Source: Ptychodera flava
Taxonomy: Eukaryota; Hemichordata; Enteropneusta; Ptychoderidae
Direction: 5' to 3'
NCBI RefSeq assembly: GCF_041260155.1
Contig: NW_027248277.1
Span: forward strand, 5,949,910-6,013,909
Length of the DNA stretch: 64,000 bases
Shown: piece after piece, positions 48,397 through 61,451 of the stretch
How positions within the stretch are numbered: the stretch's first letter is position 1
Layout of the letters: each line of letters starts with the position of its first letter
Made by a program: the position numbers and the translations under genes
Notes under the pieces: generated by a model
Told to the model about the DNA's origin: nothing
Database searches by the model: none
Seen by the model: the letters and a program-made list of their open reading frames with translations, nothing else

Positions 48397-49022
48397 CCAG
48401 ACACTTCGCACCAAAACCACTTCGCACCATACCATCTCGTCCCATACCATTTCGCACCAAAACCACTTCGCACCAAAACAACCTCGTACCAAAACCTCTT
48501 CGCCCCAAAAATCACGTCGCCCAAAACCATTGCGCCCAAAAACAATGACACTTCACTCCCCAATTTATCGCTAACCGTTAAAAGCTGAAAATAACCAACC
48601 ACTGCCAGTGAAGTTATAAATCACCTTTCTATCATCCCAGGACTGAAATCTTGAAATTGTACACATTTCGAGAAAATGACATCGCATCGTGCAATACCGC
48701 GCACGGTACCTGAAATGTACCATTTAGTAGTTTGCGTGTTTCTTTTTTATCTAATATACCGTATGGTTTCATGGAAGAATAAATGGTTCGTGGTAGCCAG
48801 GTTGCAGGTAAAAACAACGTTATGATTCGTGGCATCGATGTTTTAGCCTGTTTTAGGACGAGTTGACGGAATTATACTTTAGTGAAGTGGCTTTATTACG
48901 AGGTGGTACTTGGGGCGAAGTGGCGTTGGACGAGGTAGTACTTGGGACGAGGTGGTTTTGGTGCAAAATGGTTTTGGGACGAAGTTGTGTGGTGCGAAGT
49001 GGTTTTGGTGCGAAGTGTCTGG
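48397..49022. mobile_element. Foldback element with 16-bp subrepeats in its arms
   Basis: The outermost 32 bp at 48397-48428 (CCAGACACTTCGCACCAAAA and following bases) are perfectly inverted at 48991-49022. Both arms are built from a degenerate 16-bp unit, ACTTCGCACCAAAACC. The left arm runs to about 48545 and the right arm from about 48885. The interior of ~340 bp has no coding capacity. Confidence 0.85.
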
Positions 49023-49163
49023 ACCCCGAATTTTTGGTGACCTTTAATTGAGGTTGACACATAGTGGCTCAAGAATGTCCGGGTAAAGATTCCGGACAGG
49101 ACAGAATTACCAAAACGCTACCACTTTACGGTCATATTGGATGACTTTACGAAATAAATTAAT
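49011..49163 (+). repeat. 153-bp direct repeat, left copy flanking a LINE
   Basis: Identical to 50152-50304 except for one substitution (GAATTTTTGG against GAATTTTAGG). It starts CGAAGTGTCTGGACCCCG and ends CGAAATAAATTAAT. It includes the last 12 bp of the foldback element. Confidence 0.95.
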
Positions 49164-50151
49164 TTTTTTTAATTTTTTTTAATTTTTTTATTGGCTTTCA
49201 GAAAAAGAAAGACAAAACAAAAAATAACAACAACAGAAAAGAAAAACCAAACAAAGAAAAAACAAAAAAGCAGGACAGTGTTTCGGTTTAAAATCTCAAA
49301 ATTCTATTGGCAAAATAGACTTAATTTTGACCATTTTGAATCCGTGTCATCTTTATCAAAGAAACTTAATTTATGTTTATGTTTTTCTACTGTTATTCTT
49401 TCTTGTACCCACATTGTAAATTGTTGAATCTTTGGTATTCTGTGCAATCTTCTGCAATCATATATGTATTTCTTACCTAAAATTACTAAAACATTAACAG
49501 TGAATGTATCATCTTTCGTTATAATTCCCAATATAACGTTCTCTGGAATCGATGTTATTGGAATATTACAATTTTTCAGCAAAAGCGATTCTACATCACT
49601 CCAAAATTGAAGAATATGTTTGCACTCAAAAAAAAGATGGACTATGTCTCTCACCCATTCATTACAAAAAGTACATTTGTCATTTGTGATTACATTTCTT
49701 ATTTTTGAAAATTTATTGGTAGCTATTGTACGTGTAAGAATCTTGTACTGAAAGCTTTGCAGGGCAGTATCATCTGTAATTTTGAAGGTCAATGGAAAGA
49801 ATTTTTTTAGGTCACCGACATGAAATCTCTCTATCCACTTGGTCGTACTGACTTGTGTTTTAACTTTGTTCATAACCGTACTTTGAAAAAGACTTAAATA
49901 TACTTTCCTACATATTTTTTCTGAAAAACGCTGGTTTATTAATCGATTATGTGTTTTATTTTTTATTTTTGCTTTCAATTGCTTAGGAATAGCATCAATA
50001 ATACTTATGAACTTCAACCTTTCTGATTGTGGTATATTATATTTATGACTAGATTGATTAAATGTCATGACACAGTGATTTTCATCTAGTAAATCTTCCA
50101 AATTGCAGATACCATGTCTGTGCCACTTAACATAATGCACTGATTTATTAT
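49164..50151 (-). mobile_element. 5'-truncated LINE (C-terminal reverse-transcriptase region)
   Basis: The minus-strand open frame 49304-50140 (278 residues) carries FQYKILTRTIATNKFSKI and CTFCNEWVRDIVHLFFECKH, the C-terminal region with a Cys/His motif typical of L1/Tx1-type LINE ORF2 proteins. The 3' end is at the left, marked by a T-rich run at 49164-49190 (an A-rich tail on the element strand). The reverse-transcriptase core and endonuclease are missing. The insert sits exactly between the 153-bp direct repeats. Confidence 0.87.
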
Positions 50152-50304
50152 CGAAGTGTCTGGACCCCGAATTTTAGGTGACCTTTAATTGAGGTTGACA
50201 CATAGTGGCTCAAGAATGTCCGGGTAAAGATTCCGGACAGGACAGAATTACCAAAACGCTACCACTTTACGGTCATATTGGATGACTTTACGAAATAAAT
50301 TAAT
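50152..50304 (+). repeat. 153-bp direct repeat, right copy flanking a LINE
   Basis: Right partner of 49011-49163, with one mismatch. The LINE fills the space between the two copies. Confidence 0.95.
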
Positions 50305-53300
50305 GTGTATATGTATTTTTATTTTTGTATCCTCTAACGAGTTGAATTTTAACGAAGTATGCAATTGTGACAGCCTGACTGCCAAATTCAGTTACAACAT
50401 GGAAATTCGAGAGCGCTACAGTCATTTTAGTTTTCATTCCCATCCAAGACTTCACCGATTCTGCTTTCAGAGGCCATAGCATTGTAAAATACCCTCCTGT
50501 TTAAAGCTTCCATATCTGTTAATCCAGACATAAAACGTTATTAATATCAAAATATCAAAATCAAATCTGTTAGCCGATTTCACATAGAGTTGATTGGCCT
50601 GCCTTGAAATATTGAACTACCAGACATGCAGACACACAGACAGAAAGAGACACGAATTGGCTAATATCCGTACAGCATTAACCCCGCTTTGTGAATTGGG
50701 GACCCCCTAATGAGAGGGCCAGTTGATGTAACCCTGCTTTGATAGTACAGAACAATTATCTCCTGTACATCAGATAAAGACATTGCTTAGGCAGACTGGA
50801 GAGAAACTAAATGATATATAGCATGACCCTTACTTATGAGAATTGCCTCTGTTTATTAAATACCAAAGACAGCCTGAAACACAGTACGAAAAATAGGAAA
50901 AATAGCTCTGTATTCTTCTCACGTCCACCAGAAATAAATCAAATGTCTTTCTAGGCCGCCTTCGATTTTCAGCCAGTTATCGAGTGTCCATACAGTAATT
51001 ATAAGATAGATGAAACTAGCGAGTAAATTCATGATGAGGACAACAAATATCCATAAATACAATTCTACAAAGCAGAGGTACAGAATTGTTGGTATGTCGT
51101 TGATATCATTGTAAAGGCAACAAACCTATAAAGGTATAAATAACCATTGATTTTTAATGACTGGCAAATCATCATATTGACAAAACAAGTCTCACACATT
51201 TTATTTGCATTTAGCAAAAAGAGTAAAGCTAGCACTGTCTTATATTTTACTGGACATGACTTAATAAGAGACACTTAACCCTTTGAGCGCCAAGGTCTAT
51301 TTTTGCCCCTTTATAAAATAAATCGCACTCAATTTTTCTCAGAATTTTGCCAAAATTTTGAGAAAAAAACTGTAGCCAATGAAATGTGATGTCCATTTGG
51401 TCCAAAATTATAAAAATGTACAGAAAAATTCATAAAAATTGGTAAAATGTTGCACTAGAATTTTGGCGGGAAAAAAATTACAGTGCTCAAAGGGTTAATA
51501 CAGTTAGGGACCAGCGTTTACATCGATCAGTACTTCATATCAATCGAAATTGTCAATTTTAGGATAAAGCGTAGAATTGCATCTATTGATATCCGCGATT
51601 AATTTAGAGTCTACGTTGTCCAGTATCTTCCAATACCATTTCCGTTTGGGTTTATGCTCGTAGCGATCGCAATCAAACTTGGCATAAGTCAACATGCCTT
51701 ACATCTAAACTCGAAGCCTCATGCAGCTTGCTCTTCATCATTTGCATGTAGTGCATACCAACCACCTGGGCAATTATCATGCTCCTTCTATGGGCAAACG
51801 CAACACTTCCTTATTGGTCGTCTAAAATTACAAGTGTTGTCAGGTTTTGAAACAACAAACACTTTAAACAAAATCTGAAGGGTGTTTGAGTGTCACAAGC
51901 AAACACGCTGTCAAATCCGTCACCACGTGTAGGAGGTCGAAAAAGAATAAGAACTACCTACGTGTAAAGAGACTTGTTTGGAAAGCATACTATTTAATTG
52001 GTATCCACGCCTCCTTGAGATACGGAAATGAACTGTCAACATTCGTGAACTGCAAAGTCCGAACGCAGTAAATGCTACTAAAATCGGTCCACCTGTGTTC
52101 GACATCCGAAATACAGTTTTCTAGGAGAACATGGACATTGTACTAGGTACAGAAAGAACAAGAATTCGATATTTCTGACAAACAACTCGTTCAGACGTTT
52201 GAACACGTCACTCCGAGCTGGCTACATTCCTGGCAAAATAAGCCAAAAATATAAACAAACATGCCAGCACTTACTCCACAATGGATGACAGATTTCCTGT
52301 CCACTTCCATTGTGAAAGTGAATTTAGAACCATATGTTGCACGACAGAAGTAGATCCCGGCTTTACGGCGTGACTTTTGCGACAGGGCACCAAGAGTCAA
52401 GAGATGTCGCTTCTATGCTTACGAACTTACACAATGCGTACTCACAAACAAAGCGGAATTTTGACTACAACAATAGTGCACTCGAAGACAACAGAACCGT
52501 ATTGCGAACGACGCCCTTATATCACATTCTTTGTATTTCTAAACAACATTTGAAATACGGATGTAGCTCATCGACTTCAAATTTTATTATGAAAATCTTT
52601 CCATGGAATAAATAAAGTGATCTCAACTGTCCCTCAGATAACTTGCCTCAATAGTTGTCGAAATCATGAGTTCACAGAACGTCCTTTGTACTTTTTGGCG
52701 GGGTCAATTAGGCTGTCTGTTCGTCTGCCCATGTTTGTCGTCCATCTGGCTCTATCAGACATTGCCCGTCAAAGACCTGGAAAATCAGTGAGACCATTTT
52801 CATTAACTATTAATAACGAGGGCTTCAATTATTTAACAAAGATCATTAATGCTTAATGCTACGATAAGTTTGAGTGCAAGGAGTTTATTGCATGAAGATT
52901 TAATTGATAACGCCTTCAAATATGTAAGATGGGCCGACAGTCTTCTGTGTACACAGTAAATTAGACAATTTTACCGTCCAAAGTGGACTTGAAGGCTCGT
53001 GACCGGACGGCTGCAGTTCACAACAAGCGTGACAGCGTGAAAGGGAAGCACGCAGTTATACGTACTTGCATTTCATCAGTTCGTTACGTGGGGAATCCCA
53101 CCAAAAACATACCACAGTTTATAGATTAAGTGGCAGGTATTGCGATGTTTTATTCAAAATTAATGTTGAGATGAAGCAATGCGGATTCTAGTACAATCAG
53201 TAGCAGTAAGTTGGGATGGCTTTTTCAAATATTTTTTTGGAACAAGAACTTCACATTTACATTAAAAAATAGTGAAAAGTCATCAAAAGTTACATATGAA

Positions 53301-53310
53301 CATATTGAAT
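50305..53310. other. Region without recognised genes
   Basis: AT-rich sequence with one TTAA-flanked MITE (51279-51494). No exon is supported. A short open stretch with a GTAAGT donor near 52270 is discussed among the rejected items. Confidence 0.45.
51279..51494. mobile_element. piggyBac-type MITE (TTAA, CCCTTTGAGC ends)
   Basis: TTAA at 51275-51278, then CCCTTTGAGCGC; at the other end GTGCTCAAAGGG, then TTAA at 51495-51498. Length 216 bp. TTAA target with CCCTT termini is the classic piggyBac pattern. No transposase. Confidence 0.85.
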
Positions 53311-53516
53311 ACGATTGGAACTAACTTTGGATAATTGGGTCTTCATATTTTTCAAATTTCTCAAAAATGTTAGGTGCCATATAGCTGAATGTTGCAGTAT
53401 TACAAATTACTCATAAATACAAGTGTATAACGTAAAAATAAAAGCAGATAAGGTTACATTTGCAGATTAAACAGACATTACTTCACTATCCAATTATCCC
53501 AAATTAGTTCCAATGG
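53311..53516. mobile_element. ~205-bp TIR element, family 2, copy 2
   Basis: Ends ACGATTGGAACTAACTTTGG and CCAATTATCCCAAATTAGTT. Internal GTGCCATATAGCTGAATG is shared with the other copies. Confidence 0.85.
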
Positions 53517-55250
53517 TCCATCATTTCATAGAATGCGCACAAGATGTGTAGATTGGATGCGCAAGCGCAACAATGTCCCAAAATACAATTTGTACATAAC
53601 TGATACAGTAACATGAGAAATCAGAGGGGAACATTAATATTTCAAACATTATTTCACTTTCTGTAACACGGCAAAATTTATAAATCGTATCGTTGACTTA
53701 TAACGCAAACAATGTTGTTCCAACTAGTTTCATGCCGATGTGGTTTTTCCTGATCTGCACCCAACAACATGTTTTTGACCTGATCATAGAGTTTATGTTA
53801 TGCTTATGAATATGTTTTTGTAAGTCGTGTCTGTTTTCCTTTTTTATTTTTATTTATTTATTTCTGTCAAAAGTCATGGACAAATTTCCATCACTTCCAA
53901 ATTTAAACCACTTCCCACTTCAGAATCAAAATACAACAAGGTCAACATTTTGGACAATGTACTCCTTCTTTCAATCTCTAACTGTCAGTTTTTTCATCAA
54001 ACATCTGAACACCAGAAAATAGTTTCAAATCACATTTGAATGTGTCCCAGCCAAAACGCATATATGGCCGGCTAAATATTTCATTGAACAGACATAACAA
54101 TACTCTGTACTTTAAAATAGTCAAACAATCCCAATGGCTGAACTGTTTTCGACCTTTTTTTTGACTTGCCTCTTGTGAGTAGGTAAACTCGTCATAAAAT
54201 TGGGCATGGCTCATCCCCATACCTGCCAAAACCTCAGCGTTATCTTTCAACAACAAGTCAGTGGCTGGCCAAGTTCTACTTGAGAAGTCAATATGGCAGA
54301 TATTAATCCCGCTGTATTTACCAATTTGAATTTTGTATCAGTGTAGTATGCGTTCAGCGACAGTCTGTTAGCGAGATTATGGCTCGCCTATAAATCAACT
54401 GTTTGTACTTCTCTAAATTTGGTTACACTGCAACGGTACGTATCGTACAGGTCTATAATAAACTTTCAATTATTCAAAAGGCATGCTTATCAGTTCGCTC
54501 ACTAGCCGCAATTCATACATATTGACTCGCCATACGGCCAACAACGTACGTTGTACGTTGTAAATATGCCGAGTTCTGTCAATCAAATGCATGTAACACA
54601 TCTCATCCATTTTCCTCGCATAAAAATAAGAATCCCCAACCCCCGACGCTATTTGTTTTGTCTCTGCAGCAGACGATACTTTCATCTTTTTGCAGGTGTT
54701 TGTGAATGTACGCATGCTCAGATGACGCTTTGAAAACGTATCAAGGTAATTGTCGTTTGAACTGTTACTGGTAGGGTAAATTCCTCCTCCGAAAAGTGTC
54801 TGGTTTACAGTGTTTTCACACTTACAAAAGCTGCGTGTGCGCGTGTCTCCGTGCGAGCGTATATACGATACTCTTTTCCCGGACGGCGCAAGGTAATAAA
54901 ATACTTGTCTACCTCATCCCACGAGAACTCAGGTCATATTGGCTCTGCTAAATCACAACATATTGTAGAATTATTAACATTACAATTTCGTGAAATTTTT
55001 CTGAGTGCCTACCTGTTTTGGTGGACAAAGCAACTTCCCTTGGTAAATTTTTACTTTTGAAGAAATAATGTTTCCGTCTATTAACCTTTATGTCTAGTAA
55101 TATTGTCATTATTGAGACATTGCCGGCAGATTTTGTCTGGTCTGATAACAAAAATGTTGAAAGGTTCGTTAGCATTATGCAAATTAGCAATGAAAGTTTG
55201 AACCGAGCATCTGTATACTTTGCTACTGAGATAATCCTTCTACAGCAGAA
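53517..55250. other. Region without recognised genes
   Basis: No exon, RNA gene or transposon was identified. Confidence 0.4.
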
Positions 55251-55456
55251 CACGATTGGAACTAATTTGGGATAATTGGATTTTCATATTTTTCAAATTT
55301 CTCAATGTTAGGTGCCCTATAGCTGAATGTTGCTGTATTACAAATTACTCGTAAAAACAAGTATGTAACTTAAAAAGAAAAGCAGATGAGCTTACATTTC
55401 CAGATCAAATAGAATTTACTTCTTCATCCAATTATCCAAAATTAGTTTCAATCGTG
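55251..55456. mobile_element. ~205-bp TIR element, family 2, copy 3
   Basis: Ends CACGATTGGAACTAATTTGG and AAAATTAGTTTCAATCGTG. Confidence 0.88.
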
Positions 55457-56240
55457 TTCTCCGCAACCTGAGTGAATTTCCTATTTTGCATCGTCTGAGC
55501 GCTATGCAAATCAATCGACCGTGAAATATATGTACCGTTTGTTATTGTTCCCTACTTGTTTTCATATTTCCAATGCTGTTTAATATCAAATAAGCAGAAA
55601 CAGAATCATCACCTCCTTGCCCTGGCCTTGAACTCTCTTTGTGGGTGAATATATGTTGGTGAAAAGTCTAATTAATATCTTTTTGTCACAGAGAAATGTA
55701 CACTTTGTATTCTTTAAAATAGCAGCGATAAAACCATTATTTTTCATAAAACCTGAAATATTTTGGTGATTTAGACTGACGCAGCCTTATCGAGAAACTA
55801 TTATTTTGTAATCTTGTTTAGTTCCGGCGAATAAATGAATTGTTTGCCTGTACATATCTCAAAGAAAAATTACAAAAAAGATATCAGACAGAAATTTCAA
55901 ATGAATAATCTAATTTGATGGCTATGAATGAAGATTACCTATCTTTCTATCAATGCGTGTGTCTCTGTGTGTCTATCTGTTTGTCTGGCAGTGTTTGTCT
56001 ATGTGTTTGTCTATATATATAATATATATATAGGTATGTATATATGTAATTCCATTGTTTCATATCGTTTGTTATCAGGAAGAAAATGAATGTTATAGAA
56101 ATATTAAACTGATAAGAATAAACGTTTGTCATTGCAAAACAGACCATTGCACGTCATCTTTACTGACAGAGATATATTATGGCATAAAGAATAAATGGAT
56201 ATAAATATGCATAGGAAGATACACAGATACATAGCAAGGT
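55251..56240. repeat. Right arm of a ~1-kb long inverted duplication (partner 43524-44511)
   Basis: Begins with a family 2 TIR element (55251-55456) and then matches 43524-44306 in inverted order. A further family 2 copy follows at 56254-56461, absent from the left partner, so here the ~790-bp segment is bracketed by two TIR elements. Confidence 0.87.
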
Positions 56241-56253
56241 TTGTAAGAGATAA

Positions 56254-56461
56254 CACGATTGGAACTAATTTGGGATAATTGGATTTTCATATTTTTCAAA
56301 TTTCTCAAAACTGTTAGATGCCGTATAGCTGAATATTGCAATATTGCAAATTACTCATAAAACAAGTGTGTAATGTAAAAAGAAAAGCAGATGAGATAAC
56401 ATTTGTAGATTAAATCGACATTACATCGCCATCCTATTATCCCAAATTAGTTTCAAATGTG
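56254..56461. mobile_element. ~205-bp TIR element, family 2, copy 4
   Basis: Starts CACGATTGGAACTAATTTGG and ends CCCAAATTAGTTTCAAATGT. Same orientation as copy 3. Confidence 0.85.
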
Positions 56462-56792
56462 TTGCAGATAGCCGGCATCGTGATTTGAATGTTTTTACCT
56501 ATTGCATAGACCAGATTAAACTTAGTGGCAATGTTTCTCGTGTGATATGATCGACAAGGCTTCTCGCTCTAAACTGCAATTTTCAAGAAAGGGATAAAAA
56601 CCTGATCAATGCATGATTTGAACTCACTCCCTCCAAATTTAAATAATACCCCCCCCCCGAAAAAACACTAATAGTACACAGTTTCGTAGTGGCTGCATTA
56701 TCCAAAGAAAAATATCAGATGAAGTAGAAGTAGACACTATAATTTTTATGTGCTAAAATGGCGGTAGATGGTGCTCTAGTAATAAGAGTAGG

Positions 56793-56980
56793 ACAGAACC
56801 TCATGAGCTCGCACAGCATTTTGAGGGATACTGAAGTTATTTTAACGAGTGATGCGGCATATCCTGCGGCAGTACTTTTCACGAGCGAAGCGAGTGAAAA
56901 GTACAGCAGGACATGCCGCATCACGAGTTAAAATAACTTCAGTATCCCTCAAAATGCTGTGCGAGCTCATGGGGTTCTGT
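56793..56980. repeat. Long near-perfect hairpin (~85-bp stem)
   Basis: ACAGAACCTCATGAGCTCGC at the left is mirrored by GCGAGCTCATGGGGTTCTGT at the right. Pairing continues inward through CAGCATTTTGAGGGATACTG and TGATGCGGCA to a small central CGAGCGAAGCGAG. No coding. Probably a foldback MITE. Confidence 0.9.
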
Positions 56981-56999
56981 TATTATTACATATGTTCCT

Positions 57000-58172
57000 C
57001 TTATTTAGCAAAAATTCATCGCGAAGTGCACTAATAGTCGCGCCAGCGGCTTACTGACTACTCATGCGCGTATTCATATGCGAGTAACCGGAAGTGTACC
57101 CTTTTTTCGTGGGCGCCGCCATGTTTTTTTGAGTGCTCGTAAATAAACAAATTCGAAACGTGCTCTCTATTATTTTATAACATGCCATTAATAAAATATA
57201 TCTTTTCTATTAGCGAGTAATTATTATTATCCACCCTGTCGCTTATACAAAATTTCTTATCACGCCTAAAACTTAAAAGAAGAGAGAAAACTGTCGTGCA
57301 TATGAACGAGAACATTCACAAAGAATGCTAGGATTAAATCTTAGAAAGGCGCCCTCTGTGTCAAAAACTATATGCAAAATTTACCCGTTTTTAGAAGTAA
57401 CGCTGGTTTTCTGCTTACAGTATCCGAAGTTTGGCGGTACAGTTACTATTGCAAAGTTAATGATGGCACATAACGTCCCTTGTTAAACACAATAGATAGT
57501 AATCATGGTAAAAATTGCAAATTTATGTCAAACTTTTTTACACATAACAGAAAATCTATAGGCCTACCTACAGGGTCTGACATCGTGTGCGTGAACTGTC
57601 ATCAGAGGGTAAACCGGTCATAGCTCATACTTGTACAAACGTATATAGAAAGTAACTATTAATTCTATTTTATCCCTTATGATTACTAATCATGAATTGA
57701 TACAAATAACATTTTTAATCTCAACGCCAGGCGCGACACCAAGGGCTGAGCCCTATATAACATAAGAAAATCCCAGTGATTCGCCGCCATTACGTTTCTG
57801 TATGAGGTCTCTGATTGGTTTGGCTAACACACGTCTATTCATATGTAAATTTATGAGGTCATCATCTTCGCTCGAGCTCATTCACTCGCCCACTGAAAAC
57901 AAAACGCTAAAGTAGTACACGTAGATCACAAATCGTAACTTTTATTTCACACAAAAAATCGGAGAAAACTTGTCATTAAATTACCTTTGTTAAAGTTAAA
58001 CAAACAGAGAACACAACATATTATATTTTGCTTTCAATAGAAGCGGCAAAATTTTGAAATTCGGGGATCGTTTCAGTCCGAATCGTCAGAATAAATCACA
58101 CACGGTCTACGGCGTTTACTTGTATTAGGCGAGCGGCGAATCCACAAAAAGGGCCTTATTTTAGGAGTTTAA
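57000..58172. other. Region without recognised genes
   Basis: AT-rich sequence before the large foldback element. Nothing was identified. Confidence 0.4.
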
Positions 58173-60149
58173 TGTACCCACCTTACATACGGCCACATCA
58201 TACATCATTTGAAAGCTTATTATCTCTACTTTAAGAAAATTGACGATGTGGAGCTGCCAAGTAGGGCCATAACCTTCTCATTTGCATAATTAACAAGGGT
58301 ACCCAATTTGCATAAATGTGATATAATATTTGAAATTTATTGTTAACTTCTCTAACGATACGTTTAAACTATCGAGTGATATATCAAATGAAAGGTCTTT
58401 CCATGTAGAATACAAAATGGATATTCAAAGAGATATTGAAATTGATTATACTGAAATATTATCATGTTTATATGGAAAACAATATTTTCCCCTTTTGAAA
58501 AACAATATTTTAAAAATTTTAACACATACAGCCTCAACATACAGCCACATCATACATCATTTGAAAGCTTATTATCTCTACTTCAAGACAATTGACAATT
58601 TGGAGCTACCAAATCGGGCCATAACCTCCTAATTTGCATAATAAACACGCATACACAATTTGCATAAATGCGATATAGTATTATAAATTTATAGTTAACT
58701 TTTCTAAACATACGTTTAAACTATCGAGTGATATATCAAATGAAAGGTAGTTATATGTAAAATACAAAATGAATATTCAAAGAGATATTGAAAGTGATTT
58801 CACTGAAATATTTTCATATTTATATGGAAAAAATATTTTCCCCTTTAGAATAACAATATTTTAAAAATTTTAACACATACAGTCCTATCATACAGCCACA
58901 TCATACGTCATTTGAAAGCGTATTATATCTACTTGAAGAAAATTGACAATGTGGAGCTATCAAGGAAGGCCGTACCCCTTTATGTCCATAAATTACACTG
59001 GTAAGCAATTTGTAGAAATGAGATATGAAATCAGAAAATTCATTGTTAACTATTCTGAACACACTTTTACACTATCGAGTGATATATGGTCTGTGGTAAT
59101 GGTATTTGCATGTAAAACACAAAATTGATATCAAAAGTGATATTTAAATTAATTTTCGGAAATATTTTCATATTTCTGTCAAAATAAATATTTCCTCTTT
59201 TTAATAATGGTATTTAAAAAATTAACTAAAGTATCAATGCAACAAAAAGATCCACACGAACGACACTATTGTAGTTGTTGAAATGTAGCTCTGTAGCTGA
59301 AACAATGTGTCAGAGTAAGCTGCAGTCAAAGTAATGGCATGATTCATGATCCAAATCATTCATGTCACTTCCAGTAAATCTAGTCATTGTAGGAATTCAT
59401 CATCCCCTTCTTCACCAGCATTGTCATGAGGAAAAGGGTTGCCACAGTTATCGCAGTCTGTGCAGGGAAGATTAATTCGACAGCAGACACAATTGGTGAC
59501 ATGTAATAAGAGAAAGCAGTCCCACAAATCGTTCATATCTTAGTTGTTTGAATTTTGTGTATGGTATTGTGAATATTGTAAGTGTATATTGTTATGTTTG
59601 GCCGTTTTATGTATAGTGTTGATTTGCCATGGCGAGACGTAGCCCTAATCTACGTGTCCTGCCCTATGGGGTAGCAAGACTAATGTGACACTGCGATCCT
59701 TTGATGCTACCTTTCGAGAATAGAGTTGTCTTCATCAGTCCTTCATTTTCTTTTGGTGAAACATGTGCACTGATTGAATGATTGTAGATGTTACCAATCG
59801 AGTTGTTCCACTGAAGTTCAGTTTGTTCAAGTACGGAAGCTAGAATGTCTACTGTTCGTTCAGGCTGTATTTGTGTATGCTCATTTGAATCGGAGATCGG
59901 ACTGTTGTAGGTTTTGTGAAGTTTTGCATCATCGTAACGCTTATATTTCCGTTTCTTATGTATGTGATTAGGCTACGCTCACAAATAACGGTGAGAGGCA
60001 GAGGAATTCGGGTTGGATTCGAAAATTTTGGGAGATTGTCGAGGGGTACTTGGAGATTTTGATCTGCATATAGGGGACCTGAAAATGTTTTGGTTCCCTT
60101 TACTATTTACGATTCCAAGGTTTTGAAATTAATTTAATGAAAATTTAAT

Positions 60150-60890
60150 AACATTTAAATGTCATCCGATTGTCCAAAGTTAGTAATAATTAAAAAAGAT
60201 TTAGAATCGTTTGGTCGCATTTCATTACTTTTATCTCGAAAATATCTTGTATTCTCTATTGCCTTGTTGTTGCATGATTGTTCTAATGTATCGTAATGTT
60301 TCGCGTTTAACAAGGCCCTTGAATGTTGCCGTTTGGTTTCGTGAACCGCAATGTATCTGTTGGTTTTGTGTGTGTTTTGCAGTCGAGAATGTTCTCTTTG
60401 TTCCACCGATGACATTTATAGATAATGAGGTCTAACGATATTATTTCCTGAGAAGAGCTTTCGAAAATTTGAAAGTATGATGCATTTGTTCATGTTTGAT
60501 ATGAATTCATTAAGCTCGTGTTGAGTTCCAATGAGAATCATACATCGTTTCTGAATCTCAGTCAGAGCGATATTTGTTCAGTGTGTTGCTGAATTATTCT
60601 CATTTTGTCTTGTGAAATGGAATGTCGGGAATATCTGGTAAAACTGGAGATCTCGTACCGCACCAAAATACATGACGGAAAAATTCACTGTTGACTTGAA
60701 AGTGTTGTTTTTCAAGATTATTTTCAGCATAGCTATCATGTATTTTGTTGTTGGTTGTTTGATTATGCAATCATTTGATGATCTTTCCTGATTTAATGCT
60801 CTGTCGACTGATTCCATTGCTTCATTGTGCGTTGTATTAGTGTACATGGAAACAATGTCTAGTGTTACCAATGTCACATTGGCCGGAACT
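60150..60890 (-). pseudogene. Decayed Penelope-like reverse transcriptase
   Basis: Minus-strand fragments in shifted frames: LVTLDIVSMYTNTTHNEAME (the Penelope palm motif LVTLDVxSLYTNIPH), MLKIILKNNTF, a degenerate FRNDV where the RT active site is expected, GTQHELNEFISNMNKCI, and a further fragment near 60300-60380. Several frameshifts and stops make it non-functional. It lies inside the large foldback element. Confidence 0.7.
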
Positions 60891-61451
60891 TTTATTGTCT
60901 CAATTTTCCGTGTAAAATCTGTCGTATCTTTGATGTATGTTGTTTATTTCTTCACGATTTATTTGAGAAAATAGTCAATGAATTTTGATCTGTGAAAGGT
61001 TGGACTGCATCATCCACTTATAATTGGGCGGCCCACGAGCTTTCCTCGTGGCCTTCATTTTGTTCACTTGTAGTTTTAGCATGAGGTACCAACTTGTAAG
61101 TGGTGCTAGTATTTTACTCTTAACTAGAATAATCGCCATGGCTAAATAACACTTTATATAGAACAGCCAAACATAATATACACTGACAATATAAACAATA
61201 TCATACACAAATTGCAAACAACGAAGATATGAACGGTGCGTTGAGTTGCTTTTCCTTCATTATATAACAATAAATACGAAATGAAATATGGTGCCTTCCG
61301 TCTACATATTCCACATAACTGAACTGAAAACACAGATGTAACACAGATGTAGTAACCAATGATGTCTCCATCAAACAAGACTTCTAGTGAAATTGAAACA
61401 AAAATGACATCAATAATACAAAAGGGCTATTCAACACACAGCTATTTATAA

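Noticed and set aside
48397..48545. Regular 16-bp repeats suggesting a CRISPR-like array
   Set aside because: Units are contiguous without spacers, degenerate, and mirrored at 48885-49022; eukaryotic foldback element.
52262..52400. Possible minus-strand Ig-like exon (GIYFCRATYG) with a GTAAGT donor
   Set aside because: No convincing acceptor or neighbouring exon, and only about 30 residues. Not enough to call a gene.
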